From the NCBI GenBank assembly GCA_021323355.1, contig JAJONK010000140.1, forward strand, positions 1 to 12,190: a stretch of DNA of 12,190 bases, given 5' to 3'. The position numbers and the translations under genes are program-made. Below are positions 6,619 to 12,190 of this stretch, piece after piece; positions within the stretch are counted from its first letter, which is position 1, and each line of letters starts with the position of its first letter. This DNA comes from Deltaproteobacteria bacterium (GTDB lineage Bacteria > Desulfobacterota > Binatia > UBA9968). A model generated the notes under the pieces. That model was not told the DNA's origin. It ran no database searches and saw nothing but the letters and a program-made list of their open reading frames with translations.

Positions 6619-6640
6619 GGGTCTTGGGTTTTGGGTCGGG
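6619..6640 (+). other. Potential G-quadruplex motif between ATPase and permease genes
   Basis: Four GGG runs at 6619-6621, 6626-6628, 6633-6635 and 6638-6640 have loops of 4, 4 and 2 bases, which fits the usual G3+N1-7 rule. The surrounding 6613-6642 is a degenerate repeat of GGGTTTT-like units. The G-rich strand is the template for the minus-strand operon, so the mRNA carries the C-rich copy. Confidence 0.5.
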
Positions 6641-6682
6641 TTGAAACTCGAAACGCGAGAAGCGAAACGGCGTCAGGCCACC

Positions 6683-7465
6683 TCACGTGAGTCCCTCTGC
6701 TTTAAGCGACCGCTCCACCTCTTCGCGAATCTGCTCGGAAAGGTATTCGAGCAGCTCAACCTCGCGCGTGCCGGTAATGCTCCGCGGCCGCGGCAGCCGC
6801 ACCGGCACGAGTTCCTTTATGCGGCCGGGTCGAGCGGTGAAAAGAACCACGCGATCGCCGAGCAGCACGGCCTCCTCTAGCGCATGGGTCACATAGATGA
6901 AGGTCCGTTTAGTCTCCTGCCAGATGCGTACAAGCTCGATTTGCAACACCTTGCGCGTCTGGGCATCCAGAGAAGCGAGCGGTTCGTCGAACAGCAAAAT
7001 GGCCGGATCATTAGCCAGCGCGCGCGCCAGCGCCACGCGCTGGCGCATGCCGCCGGACAGCTCGTGAGGATAACGATGTTCAAAGCTCCTAAGATGAACC
7101 AGCTCGATCAGTTTCTGCGCATTGGCTTCTCGCTGTCTTCTCGGTACGCTTCTCACTTCCGGACCAAAGACGATGTTTTCCAGGACCGTGCGCCAGGGGA
7201 AAAGCGCGTATTCCTGAAACACCATGCCGGTTTGTTTGTGACCATCGGCAGATTTGCTGAATTCGATAGTGCCGCTACCAGGTTCCTCCAATCCGGCGAT
7301 GATCTGAAGCAGAGTCGATTTGCCACAGCCGGACGGCCCAACAAAAACAAGAAACTCGCCTTGCTCGACATCCAGACTGATGCCGCCCAGCGCCACCACC
7401 TGCTCTTTGGTGCGCTCGATGTGCCAGATCTTGCCAATGTCCTTGAGGCGCAAAATGGTTGCCAT
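6683..7465 (-). CDS. ABC transporter ATP-binding protein (NitT/TauT, SsuB/TauB-like)
   Basis: The ATG at 7463-7465 overlaps the TGA of the iron-sulfur gene (TGATG), and the product starts MATILRLKDIGKIW as the family does; an in-frame upstream extension would lie wholly within the previous gene. 260 residues. All nucleotide-binding motifs are intact: Walker A GPSGCGKST (43-51), Q-loop Gln84 (MVFQEYALFPW), signature LSGGMRQR (136-143), Walker B AILLFDEP (155-162), D-loop SLDAQT (165-170) and switch His194 (YVTHALEEA). It hydrolyses ATP to drive the importer. The one-base overlap with an enzyme subunit gene ties uptake to metabolism at the level of translation. Confident family; substrate unknown. 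Confidence 0.95.
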   Translation of the reverse strand: MATILRLKDIGKIWHIERTKEQVVALGGISLDVEQGEFLVFVGPSGCGKSTLLQIIAGLEEPGSGTIEFSKSADGHKQTGMVFQEYALFPWRTVLENIVFGPEVRSVPRRQREANAQKLIELVHLRSFEHRYPHELSGGMRQRVALARALANDPAILLFDEPLASLDAQTRKVLQIELVRIWQETKRTFIYVTHALEEAVLLGDRVVLFTARPGRIKELVPVRLPRPRSITGTREVELLEYLSEQIREEVERSLKAEGLT

Positions 7466-7965
7466 CACCGGCTCGCCTGGCCCCGGAGGCGCTCCGCCGC
7501 CCATAGAACGGCGTCAATAATATTTTGATAACCCGTGCAGCGGCACAGGTTGCCGCTCAAGCGCTCGCGTATTTCGTCTTCCGACGGAGATGAATTTTCC
7601 TTGAGCAACTCATAAACGGTCATAAGAAAGCCCGGCGTGCAAAAACCGCACTGAAAGCCCGCCGTCTCGAGAAATCCCTGTTGAATAGGATGAAGCCGTT
7701 GACCGCTCTCCGCTCGCGCAGCCAGTCCCTCGACCGTAAGGATCACTCCGCCGTTTGCCTGCACGGCGAGAAGCAAGCAGGCACGAACCGTCTCGCCGTT
7801 GAAAAGAACCGTACAGCTGCCGCATATTCCTTGTTCGCAGCCCAGATGAGTCCCGGTAAGGCCAAGCTGATCGCGCAGGAAATCAGCGAGCGACATCCGC
7901 GGCTCAGCGACTGCCTCGTAGCGTTTTTCGTTGACCGTGATCGCGATGGCGTGTTTCGCCGTCAT
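7465..7965 (-). CDS. Molybdenum hydroxylase small subunit, two [2Fe-2S] clusters (CoxS/XdhA-like)
   Basis: 166 residues, the standard length. The N-terminal plant-ferredoxin-like domain binds one cluster through Cys43, Cys48, Cys51 and Cys63 (GCEQGICGSCTVLFNG); the C-terminal helical domain binds the other through Cys106, Cys109, Cys141 and Cys143 (CGFCTPGFLM and NLCRCTGYQNI). All eight ligands are present. It carries electrons from the molybdopterin centre to the FAD subunit. Its ATG (7963-7965) overlaps the TGA of the FAD gene by four bases (ATGA), and its own TGA overlaps the next ATG. No Shine-Dalgarno site is visible before it, so it likely depends on translational coupling. Confidence 0.96.
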   Translation of the reverse strand: MTAKHAIAITVNEKRYEAVAEPRMSLADFLRDQLGLTGTHLGCEQGICGSCTVLFNGETVRACLLLAVQANGGVILTVEGLAARAESGQRLHPIQQGFLETAGFQCGFCTPGFLMTVYELLKENSSPSEDEIRERLSGNLCRCTGYQNIIDAVLWAAERLRGQASR

Positions 7966-8843
7966 AATATTCGTCTGGTCTGGCAGAGTTGAACCGCTCT
8001 CTTGAGCGCCCGGCTCAGCAGTATCGCGGCGACATGCTTGCGATAGGCGCTCGATGCGCGAATATCCGCGGGCGGATCCAAGACCTCTTCGAGAAGCGCA
8101 GCTGCATCGGCGATCCCACTGTCATCGAGTTCTCGTCCGAGTAAGGCGCGCTCCGCTTGGCGCGCCCGCACCGCCGTTGGGGCTACGCCGAAAAGCGCGA
8201 CACGCGCTTCGTCGATCTTGCCGGCGTCATCAAGATCGACGATGACGACAACGCCGGCGATAGCAAAGTCGCCGTGGCGCCGGGCGACCTCTTCGAGCGC
8301 GTAACCGGAAAAAGGTCGAAGGACCGGAAAGACGATCTGCCGAAGAATCTCATCCGGAGCCAGAGCGGTGGTCAGAAAATCGAGAAAAAATTCCTCGGCG
8401 GAAATGATGCGATCGCCTCCTCTGCCGGCGATCGCGAACTTCGCATCGAGGGCCAGAGCTACCGCGGGCAGCTCGGCCGCGGGATCGGCGTGAGCAAGGC
8501 TTCCACCGATCGTGCCGCGGTGGCGAATGGCCACATGACCTATGTATCGGATCGCCTCGGCAAGTATCGGCAACCTCTCGCGCACCAGCGATGAGTCCTC
8601 AATCTTGCTCTGGCGCGTCATAGCGCCGATCGCTAAACTTCCCGGCGTTTCACGAATGCCGTCGAGGCCGGAGATGGCGTTGAGATCGACGAGGATTTTC
8701 GGTTTGGTCAGCCGCAAATTCAGCAGCGGCAAGAGACTCTGACCTCCGGCGAGAATTTTCCCCTCCGGACTATTTAGCTGTAAAGCAGTTAAAGCTTCCT
8801 CGAGGCTTTCAGCGGCGATGTATTCAAACGGCGCCGGCTTCAA
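7962..8843 (-). CDS. Molybdenum hydroxylase medium subunit, FAD-binding (CoxM-like)
   Basis: 293 residues from a TTG start (8841-8843). The start is supported by GAGG six bases upstream and by the product MKPAPFEYIAAESLEEAL, which is the usual CoxM N terminus. FAD-binding motifs of the FAD_binding_5 (PCMH-type) fold are AGGQSLLPLL (32-41) and TIGGSLAHADPAAE (111-124); the C-terminal part (about 175-285) fits the CO dehydrogenase flavoprotein C-terminal domain. It takes electrons from the iron-sulfur subunit and passes them to an external acceptor. The gene begins 20 bases inside the large-subunit gene and ends in a four-base overlap with the small-subunit gene. Confidence 0.95.
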   Translation of the reverse strand: MKPAPFEYIAAESLEEALTALQLNSPEGKILAGGQSLLPLLNLRLTKPKILVDLNAISGLDGIRETPGSLAIGAMTRQSKIEDSSLVRERLPILAEAIRYIGHVAIRHRGTIGGSLAHADPAAELPAVALALDAKFAIAGRGGDRIISAEEFFLDFLTTALAPDEILRQIVFPVLRPFSGYALEEVARRHGDFAIAGVVVIVDLDDAGKIDEARVALFGVAPTAVRARQAERALLGRELDDSGIADAAALLEEVLDPPADIRASSAYRKHVAAILLSRALKRAVQLCQTRRIL

Positions 8844-11202
8844 CGTTGACCTCTTTGCGCGCGAGAATCTGCATCACCCGCTCCGGCGTTAAAGGGATTT
8901 CGTTCACTGGCGTCGCCAATGGCAGGAGCGCGTCAGCCAACGCATTGGCAATTGCCGCCGGGGGAGCGATGGCGCCGCCCTCACCCAATCCCTTGACTCC
9001 CAAGGGGTTTAGCGGTGAAGGCGATTCCAGGTGAACCGTCTTGATAGATGGCACCTCCATCGACCCGGGCAAAAGATAGTTTACGAAACTGCCGCTCAGC
9101 ATCTGGCAATTCGGATCGTAAACGATCTCTTCATAGAGCGCGGCGCCGATCCCCTGCGCAACGCCCCCATGGATTTGGCCGTCTACTAATAACGGGTTGA
9201 TCAATTTGCCGGCGTCGTGGGCGACGATGTAGTCTAATAGTTTGATGCCACCCGTCTGCACGTCCACTTCAATCACCGCAACGTGGGCGGCGTTGGCCCA
9301 TGTCACCGTCGGCGGCACAAAATAGAAAATCGCTTCCAGACCGGGTTCCAACTCGTCGGGCAGCTTCGAGGCCCATCCCGGTACGGCCGCGCGCGCCAGC
9401 TCGCCAAACGAGATCGATCGCTGCGGCGTTCCCCGGATGAAAACCTTTCCTTCGCCCAATTCCAAATCATCCGGGTTGCCTTCCAGGATGTGCGCGGCCA
9501 GCCGCAGCACTTTTTCCTTAACGCGGACGGAGGCGCCATAGATGGCGGATCCGACGTTGACGGTGCTGCGGCTGCCAAAAGTGCCGCAGCCGAATGGTAT
9601 TGACGCGGTATCGCCTTCGATGAGTCTGACTCTGTCGAGACTCACTCCCCACAGGTCGGCGGCGATCTGCGCGTAAACGGTTTCGTGACCCTGCCCATGC
9701 CCGGTGGCGCCGGTGGCGATGATGAGCTGACCGGAAGCGTCGATGCGCACTTTGGCGCCCTCGAAAGAACCGACACCGGTGCCCTCGACATAACAGCCGA
9801 TGCCGATGCCGAGATAGCGCCCGTGTTGGCGCGCTTCCCGTTGTCGCTGGCGCAGCTCATCGTAATGTGCCGCCTCCAGCGCGCGCTTCAGTGTCTCAGG
9901 AAAGTTCCCGCTGTCGTAACAGATCGGTTCGCCGTCACGGTATAATATTCCGGCGTGATAGGGCATCTCCTCAGGCTGCACAAAATTGCGCCGGCGCACT
10001 GTGGCAGGATCGAGTCCCAGGCGCGCCGCAATAATGTCGATCGCGCGTTCCATCACGAACACGGCTTCCGGCCGTCCGGCGCCCCGGTAGGGCGCGTTGG
10101 GGACTTTGTTGGTTGAAACGCAGGTGCCGGTCACCGACAAGTTGGGTATTTTGTACGGACCCTGAATATGAGCGGCGGTGTTGTACGCGTCCGTCAATCC
10201 CATCGGATTGTAGGCCCCGTTATCGAGCAGGAACCGGTCGCGAAGCGCCAAGATCCGGCCGGTCTCGTCGAATGCCATCTCGACGTCGTGGAGCTGGTCA
10301 CGCCCGTGCGCGGTGCTGATGAAATGTTCCGTGCGATCCTCGATCCATTTCACGGGGCGGCCGAGCTCAAGCGCCAGGAACGGGACAAGCATTTCCTCCG
10401 GATAGGGGAATACCTTGGGACCGAATCCGCCGCCGATATCCGGCGCGATCACCCGCACCGCCTCTTCGGGAAGATCGAGTTGTGCGGCGATTTGTCGCCG
10501 TACCAGATGAGGCATCTGCGTCGAGGACCAGACCGTGAGGATGTTTGTTTTGGGCTCGACCCAGGCGAGTACGCCGCGGCATTCCAGAGGCGCGGCGCAG
10601 TAGCGGTGATGACGGAAGCGCTCGCGCAATGTGTAAGGAGCAGCGGCCAACGCCTGATCGACGTTGCCCTTTTCGATCGAGAAGCCGAAGACAACGTTAT
10701 TCTTGGATCCTTCGTGGATCAGGAGTGCGCCCGGTTGAAGCGACTCTTCGGGATCGGCCACGACCGGCAACTCTTGATACTCAACCGCAACGGCATCGAC
10801 GGCGTCTTCCGCTCTGGCGCGATCTTCGGCAACAACGATGGCTACCGGCTCGCCGACATAATGAACCTTTCCCTGTGCCAGAGCCGTCGGTCGCGGGCCC
10901 TGCAGCACCGGCTTCACGCCTTCCAACCAGCGCGCCGGATGGATCTCGAAGCTTTCCGGAAACGGGGATATTCGACCCTCGATCTCGCGCCCGGTCCAGA
11001 CGCCAACGACTCCGTCGAGACCAAGAGCTTCCTTGACATCGACGTCGCGGATACGCGCGTGCGCGTGAACGCTCCGCACCAAAGCGGCATGAAGCATGTT
11101 CGGCAGCCGAACATCGCCAACGTACATGCCGTCTCCTGTGATGAAGCGATTGGATTTATCGGGCTTGATGCTACGACCGATGAATCGAGATGATGTTTCC
11201 AA
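8824..11202 (-). CDS. Molybdenum hydroxylase large subunit (CoxL/XdhB-like, PYRGAGR type)
   Basis: About 792 residues from TTG 11200-11202, giving an N terminus (M)ETSSRFIGRSIKPDK like the family; the frame extends to a TTG at 11286 (820 residues) and no ATG exists before Met25 (codon at 11130), so the start is uncertain. It binds molybdopterin cytosine dinucleotide and does the hydroxylation. Landmarks in the 792-residue numbering: GGGFGPK (257-263), the active-site loop APYRGAGRPEA (370-380), GQGHET (503-508), and the catalytic Glu741 in GLGEGG. True aerobic CO dehydrogenases carry a Cys-containing AYxCSFR loop; this protein has PYRGAGR, as in the so-called form II group, whose substrates are mostly unknown. 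It leads the operon and overlaps the FAD gene by 20 bases. Subunit identity is firm, substrate open. Confidence 0.95.
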   Translation of the reverse strand: METSSRFIGRSIKPDKSNRFITGDGMYVGDVRLPNMLHAALVRSVHAHARIRDVDVKEALGLDGVVGVWTGREIEGRISPFPESFEIHPARWLEGVKPVLQGPRPTALAQGKVHYVGEPVAIVVAEDRARAEDAVDAVAVEYQELPVVADPEESLQPGALLIHEGSKNNVVFGFSIEKGNVDQALAAAPYTLRERFRHHRYCAAPLECRGVLAWVEPKTNILTVWSSTQMPHLVRRQIAAQLDLPEEAVRVIAPDIGGGFGPKVFPYPEEMLVPFLALELGRPVKWIEDRTEHFISTAHGRDQLHDVEMAFDETGRILALRDRFLLDNGAYNPMGLTDAYNTAAHIQGPYKIPNLSVTGTCVSTNKVPNAPYRGAGRPEAVFVMERAIDIIAARLGLDPATVRRRNFVQPEEMPYHAGILYRDGEPICYDSGNFPETLKRALEAAHYDELRQRQREARQHGRYLGIGIGCYVEGTGVGSFEGAKVRIDASGQLIIATGATGHGQGHETVYAQIAADLWGVSLDRVRLIEGDTASIPFGCGTFGSRSTVNVGSAIYGASVRVKEKVLRLAAHILEGNPDDLELGEGKVFIRGTPQRSISFGELARAAVPGWASKLPDELEPGLEAIFYFVPPTVTWANAAHVAVIEVDVQTGGIKLLDYIVAHDAGKLINPLLVDGQIHGGVAQGIGAALYEEIVYDPNCQMLSGSFVNYLLPGSMEVPSIKTVHLESPSPLNPLGVKGLGEGGAIAPPAAIANALADALLPLATPVNEIPLTPERVMQILARKEVNVEAGAV
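8850..8853 (-). promoter_or_regulatory. Shine-Dalgarno site deciding the TTG start of the FAD subunit
   Basis: GAGG on the minus strand (within AGAGG), six bases before TTG 8843 and inside the 3' end of the large-subunit gene. Confidence 0.6.
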
Positions 11203-11264
11203 AATCAATCTTTTGGTTGCTTGGATACGAGCCGAAATTCGCGCACCTCTGTCTGCTGTCGCGG

Positions 11265-11294
11265 AGAGTAGTCGATATTCGGACAACGAGTCAA
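11265..11294 (-). promoter_or_regulatory. Candidate promoter of the molybdenum hydroxylase operon
   Basis: On the minus strand TTGACT (11289-11294, five of six to the -35 consensus) is followed after 18 bases by TACTCT (11265-11270, three of six to the -10). Transcription would begin near 11258, which fits a translation start at 11202 and not one at 11286. It lies in the 152-base gap after the chromate transporter gene, where nothing else is evident. Confidence 0.27.
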
Positions 11295-11354
11295 CAACGC
11301 GGCTTGAAGCAGGTGCTCAGTTCAAAGTGATACAGCGATGGCGTTGCCGCCTGC

Positions 11355-11882
11355 TCAGACGAACCCGGCTATGCCCGCCAGTGCGCCGGCGGCGAACAGC
11401 CAAAGAGGATTCCATGGCTTGCGCAGGACCACGGCGACGGTGAGAAGCGTGATCAAGTAACCGCGCCAGTCGTGATTTACCGCGCGCATCAGGATCGTCG
11501 CGCTCGCGAACACCAGTCCGATCGTAATCGGCATCAAGCCCCGGCGAATGGCGCGAGGGCCCCGGGCGTTGGGATAGCGCTCGTTTAAGTGGCCGACGAG
11601 CAAAGTGAGAGTGGTCGCGGGGATCAAGAGTGGGATCGTCGTCGCGGCGACGCCCTTCCATCCCGCCAGGTGCCAGCCGATCAGGGTAACGTACATCGCG
11701 TTGGGTCCGGGCGCCACCTGCGCCAAGGTGTAGAGCTCGACAAACTCCGCGTTGGTCAACAGATGGTGCACTTCCACCAAGTAGCGGTGGATGTCCGGCA
11801 GGATTGTCGACGGACCGCCGATGGCCAAAAACCAAAGGATGAGAAAATGAACAAACAGCCCGCCGAGGTCAATCCGATCCAT
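11355..11882 (-). CDS. Chromate transporter family protein, single-domain, downstream gene of a pair
   Basis: 175 residues from ATG 11880-11882, which overlaps the TGA of the upstream gene (TGATG). The frame is also open upstream of this ATG, but there it is a shadow of the other transporter gene. Chromate_transp signatures: FLAIGGPSTILPDIHRYLV (about 18-36, the GGP motif), TNAEFVELYTLAQVAPGPNAMYV (about 43-65, the PGPN motif), then hydrophobic segments near 78-95, 113-128 and 137-170. In full-length ChrA two such domains are fused; here they are separate genes, as in short-chain CHR pairs that act together. The protein is an inner-membrane carrier that may export chromate in exchange for other ions, although many homologues transport something else. 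Confident family, moderate function. Confidence 0.88.
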   Translation of the reverse strand: MDRIDLGGLFVHFLILWFLAIGGPSTILPDIHRYLVEVHHLLTNAEFVELYTLAQVAPGPNAMYVTLIGWHLAGWKGVAATTIPLLIPATTLTLLVGHLNERYPNARGPRAIRRGLMPITIGLVFASATILMRAVNHDWRGYLITLLTVAVVLRKPWNPLWLFAAGALAGIAGFV

Positions 11883-12190
11883 CACTCGGGCTCTTTCCAG
11901 GCCGCGAACACAGCCCAGGGCGCGAGAGCACCCATGACCCACAGCAGCGGCCAGCGCATGATGCCGACGGCGACGAACGCGAGTATGCCGAATAGCCAGG
12001 GCCGCCAATTTCGGGGCAACACCGCTGCCAACTTGATCACAGTCGCGAGCAGCAACCCTGCTGCTACGCTTGACATGCCCGTAAGTGCCTGCTGCACATA
12101 CGGAAGAGCTCCGTAATGCTGGTACAGCACGCCCATGCCGACCACCATGAGGCAAGGCCAACCCAAGAAGCCGGCGACGCCCGCCGCGGC
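11882..12190 (-). CDS. Chromate transporter family protein, C-terminal part (cut by window edge)
   Basis: The frame is open from base 12190 to the TGA at 11882-11884 and encodes 102 residues, starting AAAGVAGFLGWPCLMVV and ending AAWKEPE. It has the look of the second half of a single Chromate_transp domain: the AAGVAGFLGWP turn, the YGALPYVQQALTGMSSVAAGLLLATVIKL segment, and two closing hydrophobic helices (about 58-74 and 76-96). The N-terminal GGP and PGP motifs would lie outside the window. Its stop overlaps the start of the next gene by one base, which argues that the two form a heteromeric transporter made in equal amounts. Confidence 0.8.
   Translation of the reverse strand, partial: AAAGVAGFLGWPCLMVVGMGVLYQHYGALPYVQQALTGMSSVAAGLLLATVIKLAAVLPRNWRPWLFGILAFVAVGIMRWPLLWVMGALAPWAVFAAWKEPE

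Noticed and set aside
6884..7528. 214-codon open frame on the plus strand opposite the ATPase and FeS genes
   Set aside because: Antisense to two confident genes and without domain features.
10168..11193. 341-codon open frame on the plus strand opposite the large subunit
   Set aside because: Product has no recognisable domain, is rich in Arg and Asp with low hydrophobic order, and lies antisense to a clear molybdopterin subunit. It is a codon-bias shadow.
7465..11202. Aerobic carbon monoxide dehydrogenase (coxMSL)
   Set aside because: The large subunit lacks the Cys-containing AYxCSFR loop, and the gene order here is L-M-S rather than the M-S-L order of typical cox operons.
11203..11354. 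Terminator after the chromate transporter pair
   Set aside because: Only a 6-bp AGCAGG/CCTGCT pairing with a 39-base loop and no T tract can be found.
11883..12161. N-terminal extension of the downstream chromate transporter frame
   Set aside because: This stretch reads as His/Arg-rich out-of-frame sequence of the upstream transporter gene. The ATG at 11882 with the TGATG overlap starts the real protein.

Overview
The window is 12,190 bases of GC-rich, densely coded bacterial DNA. The gene set (NitT/TauT-type ABC importer, three-subunit molybdenum hydroxylase, UbiD decarboxylase, LLM flavin oxidoreductase, chromate transporter pair, fused diadenylate cyclase) suits an uncultured soil or marine lineage with broad catabolic capacity, such as Tectomicrobia, Rokubacteria, NC10, Binatota or other former deltaproteobacteria. 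This placement is an inference from gene content; no marker gene settles it. No rRNA, tRNA, CRISPR array, transposase or phage gene is visible. No gene-free stretch exceeds about 300 bases.

Layout. Bases 1-1511 (minus strand): the start of an isochorismatase-like cysteine hydrolase cut by the window edge, and a diadenylate cyclase with a YbbR/CdaR-like domain fused to its C terminus. Bases 1794-2789 (plus strand): one LLM-class flavin-dependent oxidoreductase, divergent from the cyclase. Bases 2790-2978: a convergent intergenic region with several inverted repeats. Bases 2979-11202 (minus strand, read right to left): a seven-gene cluster in the order molybdopterin large subunit, FAD subunit, [2Fe-2S] subunit, ABC ATPase, ABC permease, periplasmic binding protein, UbiD-family decarboxylase. 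Bases 11355-12190 (minus strand): two adjacent single-domain chromate transporter family genes, the upstream one cut by the window edge.

How the genes fit together. The first four genes of the seven-gene cluster overlap each other (20 nt, ATGA, TGATG), so the oxidoreductase and the importer ATPase are probably translated as one coupled unit. The permease, binding protein and UbiD follow on the same strand, separated by gaps that each hold a structured non-coding element: a possible G-quadruplex, a 131-bp imperfect palindrome, and a degenerate REP-like palindrome. The simplest reading is an uptake-and-degradation module: an organic acid or (hetero)aromatic compound is imported, hydroxylated by the molybdenum enzyme, and a (de)carboxylation is done by the prenyl-FMN enzyme. 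The substrate cannot be read from sequence. The large subunit has the PYRGAGR loop instead of the Cys-containing loop of true aerobic CO dehydrogenase, so this is not a CO oxidiser. Several genes of the cluster use GTG or TTG starts, chosen here from Shine-Dalgarno sites and family N termini.
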